Below, in pieces: positions 11,743-23,260 of a stretch of 64,000 nucleotides of DNA. Location of the stretch: NCBI RefSeq assembly GCF_024166365.1, contig NC_064839.1, positions 16,168,878 through 16,232,877 on the forward strand, in the 5' to 3' direction. The DNA is from Elephas maximus indicus. Lineage: Eukaryota; Chordata; Mammalia; Proboscidea; Elephantidae. The notes under the pieces are model-generated. The model was not told where the DNA came from. It was given only the letters and a program-made list of their open reading frames with translations, and searched no databases. The first letter of the stretch is position 1. Each line of letters starts with the position of its first letter. The position numbers and the translations under genes were made by a program.

Positions 11743-12700
11743 TCTACTACTTTTTATTCTCCCAGCATGCTCTCCTTTTATCTGTGCAGCAAAAGAGCTA
11801 CCTTTATTAGCAAAATGAGCTCATTTCCTACCAACAGCCCACAATGAACTCCCAACAATAACAGTAAAAGATATCAGCGGGGCTGCAATCATCTGAAGGT
11901 CTGATTGGGGCTGAAGGATCTGCTTCCAAGCTTACTCACATGGCTGTTGACAGGAGACCTCTCCATAAGGCTGCCTGAGTTTCCTCATGACATGTCAGCT
12001 GGCTGCCTTCTGAACAAGTAACCCAATAAAGACAGCAAGGAGGAAGCCTCAGCACCTTTTTATGACCTAGTCTCTGAAATGCACATCACTTCTACTTTAT
12101 TCTATTGGTTAGAAGCAAGTGGCTAAGTCCAGCCCATACTCAAAGGGAATCAAGCTCCACCTCTTAAAGAGAGGAGGAGCAGAGAACTGGTAGACATATC
12201 TGAAAACCATCACAGCCTCCTTGGTAGCATACAGAGGCTCTGCAACATCTCTATAGGAAGGCAGGCCAGGCCCGAGATTTAATGGTCAGAATAGCCAAAT
12301 TCCAAAGTAATATAAATTTCCTACCAAGGCAGATCTGCCAGGGCCCAACTGTGAAAGAATGGGATGGAGTCCTGTGTATTGAAGTCCCTGAAAATTTTGA
12401 ATTCCTGGATTCCCTTGAATCCTGAGCCTACAGACGCGATCCATTCCTCCCCATTAAGAGCTCAACCTCCCTCTCCCCTTACTTGGAGATAATGCAGAGG
12501 CTGTTCTCCCACAAGACAATGTTCACCCACCCTCCATCTCAAGATCTTCCTTTCCCAGCCACTTGCATTTACTCCTAAAAGTCTGATTTAACTTTAAAAT
12601 TAGGATTGAGTTGCAGCATAACAAAGCCACTGGTATGTCTGGCCCAAACCTGGCCAGCATGTACCAGCATAAGCCAGGAGATTATAGGTGGGATCAGATA
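11743..12700. other. No gene seen; ancient repeat-like sequence
   Basis: About 960 bp without a convincing frame. 11900-12200 resembles an old mammalian repeat ('cacttctactttattctattggtt' type text) that I cannot name. The rest, including C-rich 12420-12560, looks unique. Confidence 0.4.
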
Positions 12701-12729
12701 GGAGGGGGTGCTTGCTCCAGAGGGCTTTA

Positions 12730-13770
12730 ACAAAACAACTTTAACACAACAACTTGAGCAAGGTAAATGAAGACACTAAGAAGCATACAAGAAAAAAGGA
12801 ACAATTTTGATAAATGTTATACTGTATACAATTTTGCAACAACAGTGATAACAACCAAAAAAAGTATGTATTCATATATGTGTATAGGAAGGAATATGCA
12901 AGTATATGAGTATGTATGTATAGATACATCTATAAGCATGATCGTGTGTGCTGCATATATATTCATATACATAATAAAGCACATAGAGGGCACAGTTGCG
13001 GAGACTTCCTAGACATACCTAAACACCTTGAGGGATTGTTTCACTGGGTTAAGTCTTAGGACCGTAGTCTCATGGGACAACTCAGTCAACTGGCATAATA
13101 GAGCTCATAGAGATAATGTTCTACATCCTAGTTTGGGGAGTAGTGGCCAAGGTCTTAAAAGCTTGTGAGTGGCCATCTAAGACACAACTATTGGTCTCTA
13201 CTCATCTGGAGCAGAAGAGAATGAAGGAAACCAAAGACTCAAAAAAGAAACTAGTCCACAGGACTAAAAACCCACATGAACCACAGCCTCTTTTAGCCTG
13301 AGACCAGAAGAGCTAGATGGTGCCCAGTCACCACTACCAACTGTTCTGACCAGGGACACAATAGAAGGTCCCGGATAGAATGGAAGAAAAACGTAGGGCA
13401 AAATTCAAATTCTTAAAAAAGGCCAGACTTACTGGACCGATAGGGACTAGAGGAACCCCCAAGGGTATTCCCCTAAGATACCCTTTGCACTTGGCACTGA
13501 AGCCGCTCCTGCAGGTCACCCTTCAGCCAAATAATAGATTGGCTTATAAAATAAACAACATCACCTGTGAGTAATGTGCTCCCTTAAACAATCAACTAAA
13601 AGAGACCAAATGGTCAATACCCAAAAGCAAAGATGAGAAGGCAAGGATGGGCAGGGAAGCTAGATCAATGGAAATAGACCAAACAAGTGGAAATAATGAG
13701 AATGCTGACGTATGTGATGACTGTAGCCAGTGTCATGGAACAATGTGTACAAAAATTAGATGGCACAATT
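12730..13770 (+). mobile_element. L1 3'-end fragment (older subfamily)
   Basis: Shares an ordered series of blocks with 42781-43600 and 51421-52295: '...gtcttaaaagcttg..agtggccatctaagac', 'gaatgaagg(a)aaccaaaga', 'agaccagaagagctagatggtgccc'. An AT-rich, TATG-repeated stretch lies at 12860-12980. Non-coding. Confidence 0.7.
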
Positions 13771-14085
13771 GTTGTTGTTGTTGTTGTTAGGTGCCGTCGA
13801 GTCGGTTCCGACTCATAGCGACCCTATGCACAACAGAACGAAACATTGCCTGGGCCTGCACCATCCTTACAATCATTGTTATGCTTGAGCCCATCGTTGC
13901 AGCCACTATGTCAATCCACCTCGTTGAGGGTCTTCCTGTTTTCCGCTCACCCTGTACTTTGCCAAGCATCATGTCCCTCTCCAAGGACTGATCCCTCCTG
14001 ACAACATGTCCAAAGTATGTAAGACGCAGTCTCGCCATCCTTGCTTCTAAGGAGCATTCTGGTTGTACTTCTTCCAAGACAGATA
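13768..14085 (-). mobile_element. RTE LINE, 3'-terminal fragment
   Basis: Minus strand; begins at its 3' tail, seen here as (TTG)n about 13771-13788. The frame from 14110 to 13787 is open for about 107 codons and reads as the RTE C-terminus (LRLTYFGHVVRRDQS, GRPSTRWIDIVAATM). It lacks stops, unlike the copy at 1-1611, so it may be younger. Confidence 0.88.
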
Positions 14086-14139
14086 GATGGCACAATAAGC
14101 ACCTGATCAAATCAAGTTTCCAACAGAAGTCTTCATTTG

Positions 14140-14775
14140 ACAGAAATATATTGCTAATGAAAGAATGTGATGATACTTTTCAGGTATCTTTAACATTCTA
14201 GAGTGAACCTAATAGATATGAAACAAAACTAAGAATGGAAAGTTTGTATGTGGTTTTAAAAAAGGAAGAATTAGAGGTTAAGTATGGTACATTGTTAAGT
14301 GAAAAAAAACAAGGTCCAGAACACTGTGTGGTGGGCTACTGTTTGAATTTTTATAAAAGGGAGGGTGAGTAGGAACACACACACACGCACACACACGCGC
14401 GCGTGCACATGCTTCTATTTGCAGAATATCTCATGTCTCTAGACCACATAAGAAACTGGTAACATAAGTTGCCTTTGGAAGGGAAGTGTCTGGGAGACAG
14501 AAGCAGGAGAGAAACTGTTTCCTACATACTCCCTTCCGTGTCCTTAGAATTTTAACTTTTAAGTGGATTACATATTAAAAATGAAATTATTACGGGATAA
14601 TAAGGGACACTGAGTTTCTGTTATGTATAATGGAAAAATTTGAGGACAGTCCATGGTGATGGTTGAACAAAATGATGAATGTAATTAATGTCACTGAATT
14701 GTACATGCAAAGATTGTAGAAATGGCAAATCTCTTGTTACCTGTATATTTACCACAATTAAAAAAAAAAAAACTA
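14140..14775 (+). mobile_element. Probable L1 3'-end fragment
   Basis: The last part ('ggtgatggttgaacaaaatgatgaatg..aattgtacatgc', then an A-run at 14760) is L1 3'UTR-like. The first half is not clearly assigned. It includes the CA/CG repeat at 14376-14407. Confidence 0.45.
14376..14407. repeat. (CA)n/(CG)n microsatellite
   Basis: Alternating purine-pyrimidine run of ACACACGC type, ending CGCGCGCGTGCAC; potentially Z-DNA forming. Confidence 0.9.
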
Positions 14776-14924
14776 GAACATTCTGTTTCAGCATGTTGTC
14801 CTCATGTGTGTTCCTTAGTATTCTGTTTTTCAAAATGCACACCAGGGAGAACACGACAATTCAGCTTTTATTCCCTCTAAGTTAATACTTGGACATACTT
14901 CTTCTCAAACACAAAGTGTCTCAT

Positions 14925-15075
14925 TCCTTCATTTATTCAACAAATTTTATTTGGATACCTACTACCCCTGTGTCAGGCTCCACACTGGAGGCTGGAGAGG
15001 ACAGTGGTGAACAAAACTGGCAGTCCCTATCCTCTGGGAATTTACCATGAGTGATAAAACATAAAAAGAGAAAAT
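14925..15075 (+). mobile_element. Ancient mammalian interspersed repeat, head portion
   Basis: Carries the classic 'ttcatttattcaacaaatttta...tgtgtcaggc...ggacagtggtgaacaaaac' text shared with 57044-57160 and 38935-38975. The family is not named with confidence. Confidence 0.6.
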
Positions 15076-15625
15076 CAGTGAACTAGTGGGGCTCAAGAAG
15101 AAGAAAATCATCTCAGAGGGCAAGGTACAGATATACACCGTGGTAGTGGGAGGGCAGCTTCAGGTCTATCAGGGCCTAGGCACTGGACCAGGCACTGGTA
15201 GCTGGAAACTGAATTCCTACAGGGTAAAGAGTCTTGTTCTCTGCAAGATGACAGCCCCAAGCCAAACTCGAGGCTTGAAGCCCCTTCTCCTTGAAAAGAA
15301 ACTGAAAAAGACGCCTGCCAACTGAGACCAAGGGCCATGACTTCACAGGAATCTGTGGGCCTGGGGAGATGGGTGAAAAACACAGAACCTGAGCTGCACT
15401 GGATCAGAGAATCCCAGAGATTAGCAGAGAGCAAGAGTAGCAACATGCCACAAGAAGATCTGCTTCTGAGCTGGGGGTCATGTGATGTCAACTACAAAAC
15501 CATAAAACCACTAGATAAGAAAGAAAGAGAAAACTCATCCATAAAACTGCATTCATCCCTATCAACAAGCAAAATTTATGCCACTCAAATTATACATAAC
15601 CAAAACCTCTAAAGTCCATCTACAA
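15076..15625. other. No gene seen
   Basis: About 550 bp of apparently unique sequence. The open frames are short, with no splice-site framing or recognisable protein. Confidence 0.4.
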
Positions 15626-15629
15626 TGCT

Positions 15630-15903
15630 TTGCCTACATAGAAGAATCTGCTACAAACGACCTCTTTAAAGTATTAAAAAGCAAAGATGTTACTTTGAGG
15701 GCTAAGGTGCGCCTGACGCAAGTCATGGTATTTTCAACCAGCTCATATGCATGTGAAAGCTGGACGATGAACAAGGAAGACCAAAGAATTGATGCCTTTG
15801 AATTATGGTGTTGGCAAAGAATACTGAATATACCACAGGCTGCCAGAAGAATGAATAAATCTGTCGTGGAAGTACAGCCAGAGTGCTCCTTAGAAACAAG
15901 GAT
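15630..15903 (+). mobile_element. RTE LINE, left arm (split by an LTR)
   Basis: Reads as the RTE C-terminal region (LFKVLKSKDVTLRAKVRL, SYACESWTMNKEDQR). It is collinear with 1085-1345. It stops at the AGGAT duplication and resumes at 16420. Confidence 0.9.
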
Positions 15904-16419
15904 AGTATCATGGATTGAATTGTGTCTCCCAAAAATATCTGTCAGCTTGGCTAGGTCATGATTCCCAGTACTGTATGATTGTCTACATTTTGTCCTCTGA
16001 TGTGATTTCCCTATGTGTTGTAAATCCTATCACTACAATGTAATGAGATGGATTAGTGGAAGTTACACTGATGAGATCTACAAGATTAGGTAATGTCTTA
16101 AGCCAATCTCTTTTGAGATATAAAAGAGAGAACCAAGCAAAGAGACATGGGGACCTCATACCACTAAGAGGGCAGTGCCAGGAGCAGAACGTGCCGTTTG
16201 GACCTGAGGTTCCTGTGCTGAAATGCTCCCAGACCAAGGGAAGATTAATGACAAGGACGTTCTTCCAGGGGTGACAGACAGGGAAAGCCTTCCCTTGGAG
16301 CTGATGATGCCCTGAATTTCAACTTATAGCCTAATAGACTGTGAGAGAATAAATCTCTCTTTGTTAAAGCCATCCACTTGCAGTATTTCTGTTACAGCAG
16401 CACTATATAACTAAGACAG
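15904..16419 (+). mobile_element. MaLR-like solo LTR, 5-bp target duplication
   Basis: About 516 bp with the family marks: TGGATTGAATTGTGTC near the start, a 'ttttgagatataaaagagag' promoter-like segment about 16112-16132, AATAAA near 16348, and the end CTAAGACA. AGGAT at 15899-15903 and 16420-16424 is the 5-bp duplication expected for ERVL/MaLR insertion. It lies inside an RTE LINE and so is younger than it. Confidence 0.88.
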
Positions 16420-16682
16420 AGGATGAGGCTTCGCCTCACGTACTTTGGACATGTTATCAGGAGCGACCAGTCCCTGGAGAAGGACAGCATGCTTGGTAAA
16501 GTAGAGGGTCAGCAAAAAAGAGGAAGACCCTCAACGTGATCGACTGACACTGGCTGCAACGATGGGCTCAAGCAGGGCAAGGATTGTGAGGATGGCGCAG
16601 AACCGGGCGGTGTTTTATTCTGTTGTACATAGGGTCACGATGAGTCAGAACCAACTCAACAGCAACTACCAACAACAACAAC
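16420..16682 (+). mobile_element. RTE LINE, right arm
   Basis: Continuation of the RTE from 15903: LRLTYFGHVIRSDQSLEKD-like C-terminus, then the family tail with CAACAACAACAC near 16670-16682. Confidence 0.9.
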
Positions 16683-17172
16683 ACGGAAAAAAAGCCGTAA
16701 TACTATTTTGCAAGAAACGTTTGTGCTTTGGTTTGTCATCTACTAAAACTTTTTATTCTTGTTCCTAAAGGGTTTGACAATTGTTACGGTGGGAAAACAA
16801 GACTCAGGAGCCTGCCAAGCATCAAGAGAAGCATGGATGGTCACTGCTTCTCACCAGTCTATTCAGCTGGCCAATGGCCACTGTGCAGCCCTGGAAAGGA
16901 CTGAGGGACCAGCCTAGAGTAAAGACAGATCTGCTGTTCAAGGGACATCACCAAAACTCTAAGGAATGAAACAAAAGTCATAATAAAATTGCAGATATTC
17001 TCACATACAGATTTGGCTATTTTAAGACAAAAGGAAACTAGGAGTGTTTTGAATCACTAATAAGTTGTTCATAATTTGGTCTCAAGTAAAATATTCCTGA
17101 ACAATGTCTTTTAAAATCAGATATGAACAGAACACAACATCAGGTTACCCTGAATTTTTGCCTTCATCTCAC
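16683..17172. other. No gene seen
   Basis: About 490 bp of apparently unique sequence; no frame, splice framing or repeat family recognised. Confidence 0.4.
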
Positions 17173-17378
17173 CTAGAACCTGTTGCCATCTGGTCGATTC
17201 TGACTCATAGAGACCTTACAGGACAGAGTAGAATTGCCCCCACAGGGTTTCCTAGGCTGTAAATCTTAACAGAAGCAGACTGCCGCATCTTTCTCTCACA
17301 GAGCAGCTGGTGGGTTCAAACCACCAACTTTTCAGTTGTCAGCCAAGGGTTTTAATCACCATGCCACTAGGGCTCCTT
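17173..17378 (-). mobile_element. AfroSINE, long form
   Basis: About 205 bp; includes the 'ctgtaaatctt..cagaagcagactgccgcatctttctc' middle block missing from short copies, and ends GCCACTAGGGCTCC. Confidence 0.93.
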
Positions 17379-17429
17379 GCCTCACCTTATAGTCAATTAG
17401 TATCCAGGATCAAGCCATTTTACTCTTTA

Positions 17430-18053
17430 AAAATAAAAAGCACAATTGGTCTCCATTCACCTGGAGCAAGAGAGGAAAGAGAGTCAGGAATAGGAGGAGG
17501 ATATGCAATGTGTGGCTAACTGCCTCCATGAACAACTGCCTCCTTTCCCTTGAGACTAGAAGCACGGAATGGTGTCCAGCTACCATTACTGAACATTTTG
17601 AGCAAAGATTCTATAAAAGAATCCTGATCAAAAGGGGGGAAATGCAGAACAGAATTTCACATTCTCATGGACTCTAGACTTTCTGGTGCCATGGAGGGTA
17701 GATGAACCCCTGAAGCTATTTCCCTGAGAGGATCTGTAAACCTTAAGCCAAAAATATCCCCTTAAAGTCATTTTAAAACCAAACAATAGTTTAGCTTAAC
17801 TAGTAAAAAAAGGTCTGCCTGGAGCACTACGCTCTTTCAAGAACTATCTATATGGGATCAAATGGATAACAGGAACTCAAAAAACTGGATAGGAACCTTA
17901 CGGGGCAGTGAGTTTATGTTAATGAGGGAGGAACAACTCAGAAAAGGAGGGTGAGAATGGTTGCACAACTTGAAGAATGTAATCAATGTCTCTAAATGGT
18001 ACATGTAGAAACTTGAATTGGTGTATGTTTTGCTGTGTATATTCTCAGTTAAA
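17430..18053 (+). mobile_element. L1 3'UTR fragment (subfamily B)
   Basis: Same ordered sequence as 28095-28612, 33760-34700 and 50740-51180: 'ctagactttctgg(t/a)gccatgg', 'ttagcttaactagtaaaaaa', 'gggatcaaatgg', and the end TGTATATTCTCA. Non-coding. Confidence 0.78.
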
Positions 18054-18100
18054 AAACCCAAACCAAACCCATTGCCATTGAGTTGATTCTGACACATACA
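18054..18100 (-). mobile_element. AfroSINE tail fragment
   Basis: CCAAACCAAACCCATTGCC and the next 25 bases only; the rest is absent. Confidence 0.75.
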
Positions 18101-18149
18101 ACAAAATAAATAAAATTAAAAAAAAAAAAACACCAGCCCAGAAGCAGTA

Positions 18150-18265
18150 ACAAATAATCATGACGAACACAAGCTCTAAAGCCAGACTGTTGAGATTCAG
18201 TATCTTGACTCTGCCAAGTACTAGCTGTGAAATCTTTGGCATTTTTCTCAGTATGCCCATGCAGG
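18150..18265 (+). mobile_element. MIR SINE
   Basis: Order of MIR marks: 'gctctaaagccagactgttgag', 'gactctgccaagtactagctgtg', 'tttctcagtat'. Old tRNA-derived mammalian SINE core. Confidence 0.75.
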
Positions 18266-18437
18266 CACATTACATGGGCACTCACTCATAAAAAAAATAA
18301 AATAAAATAAGGGCCATGAGTTGGAGTTGACTTGAGGGCGACTGGTTTACACGAAACTGAATAGTAGAACCATACTTTGATACTTTGTTTTGCATCAAGA
18401 AAAAATAGGAAAATATACCTTTATTGTGGCATTCTAA

Positions 18438-18655
18438 TGTCCAAAACCAAACCCATTGTCATCAAGTGGGTTTCAACTCAGAGTGACCCTACAGGACAGA
18501 GGAGAACTAACCCATAGGGTTTCAAAGTCTGTAAATCTTTAGGAAAGCAGGCCGCCACATCTTTCTCTCCCGGAGCGATTGGTGAGTTCGAACCGCCTAC
18601 CTTACAGTTAGCAGGCGAGCGCTTAACCGCTGAGTCATTCAAACGTAGCTGCCCC
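18438..18655 (-). mobile_element. AfroSINE, long form
   Basis: About 217 bp, minus strand, with tail CCAAAACCAAACCC, the middle block and the head region GCGAGCGCTTAACCGCTGAG, which is the tRNA-like end. Confidence 0.92.
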
Positions 18656-18837
18656 TAGAAGTTTTTTTCATTTCCAAATGGGAGTGAGGGATTTGTTTTA
18701 GTTTTTAAATGGATTATCTTTCAGAAACTCGGGGAGGAACTGTATTTAAATGGAAAACTCCTCACCCAGGAATAAGCAAACCACACATGGGCTGCATCTA
18801 TTTTCTAACATTGCCCTTGAAACCTGCGAGATGATGA

Positions 18838-19215
18838 AGGGAGCGCCTCCGGGGTAATCGTCCCACTACGGGGACTCGGGGGCTCGGTCCTAAGTGAGCA
18901 AAGGGACCCGGAAGGATCAATCCACTCTGGATCGGCAATGCCCCGCCTTCCCTTCCTGCAAGGGAGCCCGTCCAAACGACCCCGGGAGCCGGCGACCACC
19001 CAGCCACACTCACCTGCCCACGGCTCCCGCAGCTGCGCATCCCCAAGGCTGCCCAGAGTGGGGCGGGGAGGGTGTGGGCGTGGCCGGGGCGGGGCTAGGG
19101 CCGGGCCATGCCCACCGAACCTGGGGACAGTGCCAGCCCTCCGTTCGACTCACTGCGACTGCGCGCGAGGACGCGGGGCCGGATAGGAGGTGGTGGCGCT
19201 TTGGTGGTTGAGATC
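18838..19215. promoter_or_regulatory. Orphan CpG island
   Basis: GC-rich and CpG-rich, flanked by ordinary AT-rich DNA. GC-box (SP1-like) motifs GGGGCGGGG lie at 19060-19068 and 19086-19094. A good splice donor is present on the minus strand (next entry). No TATA box is seen. Such islands usually mark promoters, so this may serve an unannotated transcript or act as an enhancer-promoter upstream of LSM14A. No conserved protein is recognised in it. Confidence 0.55.
19014..19110 (-). ncRNA. Possible first exon of an unannotated transcript
   Basis: On the minus strand the sequence reads ...GGGAGCCGTGGGCAG, then GTGAGTGTGG, a strong U2 splice donor with the intron starting at 19013. GC boxes lie just upstream at 19060-19095. 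A short frame opens with ATG near 19046 and runs through the donor, but it resembles nothing I know, so a non-coding exon is as likely. TSS and exon start are not determined; 19110 is a guess. Confidence 0.3.
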
Positions 19216-19469
19216 TGCGCAGTTCACCTCCAGAAGTTACCTCTGCCCAGTTATAATCCTCTCAGGCCCTCCCTACTGCACATAAAAATACGGTACTCCT
19301 AAACAACCACGAATCTGTTTTTTGTCACTATGATTAGTTTGCATTTTATAGAATTTTATACAGATGGAATAATCATATACTATTACTCCTTTTTGGGGAG
19401 GGGGAGGGTCGGGCTAATTATTTTGAGATTCATCCATGCTGACTGTATCATTCCTATTCATTACTTGGT

Positions 19470-19640
19470 AGAGGGTCATCGAAAAAGAGGAAGACCTGCA
19501 ACAGATGGATTGACGCAGTGGCTGCAACAGTGGGCTGAAATATAGCGAGGATTGTGAAGATGGCTCAGGACCCGGTGGTGTTTCCTTCTGTACATACTAC
19601 GGCTGTGAGTCAGAACTGACTCCGCGACACCTAACAAGTG
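19470..19640 (+). mobile_element. RTE LINE 3'-terminal fragment
   Basis: Short tail piece: 'aaaaagaggaagacc', 'ggattgacgcagtggctgcaac' and 'gagtcagaactgac..cacctaaca'. It matches 36800-36985. Confidence 0.85.
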
Positions 19641-19644
19641 TCCA

Positions 19645-21250
19645 TTGTATGAGTATAGCATTTGTTTATGCAGTCACACGTTGTTGGACTTTGGGGTTGT
19701 TTCCAAGTTCTGGCTATTACCAGTAGAACTTCCGGGAACATCCATGTATAAGCCTGTGTAGGGACGTGTGCTTTTATTTCTCGTGGATAAATGCCTAGGT
19801 GTGAAATGGCTCTGCCACGTGGTAGATACATATTTAACTTTTTAAGAAACTGCCAAACAATTTTGCCAAGTGGCTGTTCCCACCAGCAGTGAATGAAAGT
19901 TCTAGATCTTCCCTATTCTTGCCAACATTCTTTAGACATCTCAAAGGTATGCAGGGTATCTCACTGTAGGTTTAATTTGCATTTCTCTAATGACTAATGA
20001 TGTTGGATATTCTTTCATGAGCTTATTTGCCATCCATGTAACTATATTCTTGAAATGTCAATTCAAATCTTTGCCCATTTTTTTTTAATTACATTATTCT
20101 GTTACTATTGAGTTTTGAAACTTCTTTATATAATCTGGATATGTCTTTTTTCAGATACGTGATTTGCAGGTATTTTTTCCATTCTATGACTTGTCCTTTC
20201 GTTCTCTCAAAAGAATATTTCAAAGCAGGAGTTCTTAATTTTGATTAAGTTCTATTTATCAATTTTTTTCATTTATAGATTGTGCTTTTGGTGACATAGC
20301 TAAGAAATCTTGGCCTAACCCAAGATCACGAAGATTTTATATTTTTCTCTGGAAGTTCTATAGCTTTAGGTTTTAAATTTAGGTCATGATCTATACTGTT
20401 AGTTTTTGCATATAATTCAAGATACGAGCCAAACTTCATTTTTTGCACATAGATATCCAATTGTTTCAACCATTTGTTGAAAAGATTATCCTTTCTCCAC
20501 TGAATTGGCTTTGGTACCTTGTTGAAAAACAATTGGCCATATAAATCTGGGTGTATTTATGAAATCTCTATTTTGCTCACTCATCTATTTGTCTATTTTG
20601 ATGCAAATACCACATATATTCTTGACTACCATAGCTTTATAATAAGTCTTGAAATCAGGTAGTTTAAGTCTGCTGACTTTGTTCTTTCTCAAATTGTCTT
20701 GGATATTCTCGGTCCTTAGCATTTCCAAATAAACTTTAGAATCAGCTTGACAATTTCCACCAAAAAAGACTTCTGGGATCTTGATTTGGATTGCAATGAA
20801 TCTATAGATCAGTCTGGGCAAACAGAAAATATTGAGTCTTCTGATTTATGAATACGGTATATCTCTCCATTTGCTAAAAGCCTTTTTTAAGTTTTCAGTG
20901 TATAGGCCTTGTACATTTTATCCCTAAGTATTTCATATTTTTTATAATGCTATTGTAAATAGTATTATTTTTTTAATTTCTAATAGTTTGTCACTACTAT
21001 ATGGAAATATAACTGATTTTTGTATACTGATCATGTATCCTGCAAATTTCCTAACTCACTTAAAAGTTCGGGTAGTTTTTTCTACATTTTATAGGATTTC
21101 CTTCAAAGACAATCATGTCAGCTGTGAATAAAGACCATTTTCCTCTCCTTTTCCCATCTGGATGCTTTTTATTACTTTTTCTTGTCTTATTGCACTGGCT
21201 AGGACTTCTGTTACAATTCAGTGTGGAATGGATTGTCTTTCCAATAAATG
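19645..21250 (-). mobile_element. L1 LINE fragment, antisense
   Basis: About 1.6 kb running backwards through L1 ORF2 C-terminal sequence. The minus-strand reading gives YPREIKAHVP, then upstream the KTNS...DLNLKPK and PEVFFGGN pieces in broken frames. Confidence 0.85.
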
Positions 21251-21254
21251 TGGC

Positions 21255-21484
21255 TAGATCAATTAGGTAAGTATACAGGAAAACATGACTACTGACTCCC
21301 ACCTCACACCATACACAAAAATTAATTTGAGAAGCATCACAGATTTAAATGTGAAAGGTAAGACAATAATGCTACTAAAAGGAAACATAAGAGACTATGT
21401 TAATAAGTAGGGCTAGCCAAAGACTTCTTAACCAGGACAGAAATAATATTAACAATAAAGGATTAATAAATGAATTTGTTTAAG
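21255..21484 (+). mobile_element. L1 LINE fragment, first of three arms
   Basis: Forward L1 ORF2 text (the 'cacctcacaccatacacaaaaatt' through 'gaccaggaga' stretch) that is collinear across 21255-21484, 22292-22743 and 23261-23690. Two later insertions interrupt it. Confidence 0.78.
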
Positions 21485-21495
21485 TTAGTTAAATT

Positions 21496-22280
21496 GAATA
21501 GCAGGGGCAGGGGTCTAGGGACCATGTTTTCAGGGGACATCTAGGTCAAGTGACATAACAAAGTTTATTAAGAAAATGCTCTGCGTCCCATTTTGCTGAG
21601 TAGCATCTGGAGTCTCAAAAGCTAGCGACAGCCATCTAAGATACATCAATTGGTCCCAATCCACCTGGAGCAAAGGAGAATGAAGAACACCAAACACACA
21701 AGGTAATTATGAGCCCAAGAGGCAGAAAGGGCCACATAAACCAGAGACTCCATCAGACTGAGACCAGAAGAATTAGATGGTGCTCCGCTACCACCAATGA
21801 CTCTCCTGACAGAGAATACAACAGAGAGTCCCTGATGGAGCAAGAGAAAAGTGGTGTGCAGAGCTTAAAGTCTAGTAAAAAGGCCAGACTCAATGGTCTG
21901 ACTGAGATTGGAGGGACCCCAGAAGACATGGTCTCCGGACTCCGTTAGCCCAGAACTGAAACTATTCGCGAAGCCAACTCTTCAGACAAAGATTAGACTG
22001 GACTTTAAGACATAAAATGATACTCATGAAGAGAGTGCTTCTTAGCTCAAGTAGATACATGAGACTAAATGGGCAGCTCCTGTCTGGAGGTGAGATGAGA
22101 AGGCAAAAAGGGACAGGAGCTGGTTGAATGGACACAGGAAATCTAGCATGGAAAGGAGGAGTGTGTGGCCACATTATAGGGAGAGCAACTAGGGTCACAT
22201 AACAATGTGTGTATAAATTTTTACATGAGAAACTAACTTGAACTGTAAACTTTCACTTAAAGCACAAAAACAAATAAAAA
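21496..22280 (+). mobile_element. 5'-truncated L1 insertion (3'UTR only), with target duplication
   Basis: About 785 bp of the same 3'UTR as the full-length L1 (compare 9310-10100). TTAGTTAAATT at 21485-21495 and 22281-22291 is the duplication. The A-rich tail ends at 22280. Confidence 0.88.
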
Positions 22281-22291
22281 TTAGTTAAATT

Positions 22292-22738
22292 AATAAAACT
22301 TCACTTCATCAAAAGACACCACTAAGAAAGTGAAAAGGCAGGTGACAGACCAGGAGAAGACATTTGTAAAACATATGTCTGGCAAAGGATTTTATTAAAT
22401 TATTAAGAAAAAATCTGACAATGAGGAGGGGCAAAAGAGGCTATCCAAATGGTCAATAAGCAGATGAAAAGGTATTCAACATCACTAATCAAGAAAATGC
22501 AAATTAAAACTACATTGAGATACCACTATAAACCTACACCCTCAGTTCCCACCGTGGTACAACGTCTTTGGAAAACTGGCAGTATCTATCAAAGATAAAT
22601 ATATATTTTTACCCTATGACCTAGCAGTTCCACTCCTAGATATGAGTATACCCAACATAAATAAGTGCTTATGTCTACCAGAAAACATGTACAAGAATGT
22701 TCATAGCAGTTTTATTCATAAGAGCCAAAAACTGGAAA
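22292..22738 (+). mobile_element. L1 LINE fragment, second arm
   Basis: Continuation of 21255-21484: 'ttcacttcatcaaaagacacca' through 'ttcatagcagttttattcataagagcc'. Confidence 0.78.
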
Positions 22739-22743
22739 CAACC

Positions 22744-23255
22744 TGCCTTAGTTATCTGGTGCTGCCATAATAAAAATACCACAATGGCTTTAACAAACAA
22801 ATTTATTCCCTCACAGTTTAGGAGGCTAGAAGTCCAAACTCAGAGCACTAGCTCCAGAAGAAGGCTTTCTGTCTGTCAGCTCTGGGGAAGGTCCTTGTCA
22901 TCAATCTTCCACTGGTCTAGGAGCTTCTCAGAGCAGGGATCCTGGTTCCAAAGGACTCAATCTGCTCTTGACTCTTCTTGCTTGGTGGTAATGAGGTCCC
23001 TCTCCTCTCTGCTCACTTCTGTCTCTTATGTCTCAAAAAAGATTGATTCAAGATACAACCTAATCCTGTAGATTGTGTCCTGCCTCATTAACATAACTGC
23101 CTCTAATCCTGCCTCATTAACATCATAGAGGTAGGATTTACAACACATAGGTAATTATATCAGATCACAAAATGGAGGACAACCCCATGATACTGGGAAT
23201 CATGGCCTAGCCAAGTTGCCATGCATTTTGGGGGGACACAATTCAATTCATAACA
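22744..23255 (-). mobile_element. MaLR-like solo LTR, 5-bp target duplication
   Basis: 512 bp, TG...CA ends. Duplication CAACC at 22739-22743 and 23256-23260. The 3' end of the LTR lies at the left. It sits within L1 sequence that reads on correctly across it. Confidence 0.9.
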
Positions 23256-23260
23256 CAACC

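Noticed and set aside
12860-12980. Regulatory TATG-repeat array
   Set aside because: AT-rich, imperfect and inside an L1 3' fragment; simple repeat only.
18894-19211. 105-codon plus-strand protein in the orphan island
   Set aside because: Two overlapping frames are equally open, which is typical of GC-rich DNA, and no family is recognised.
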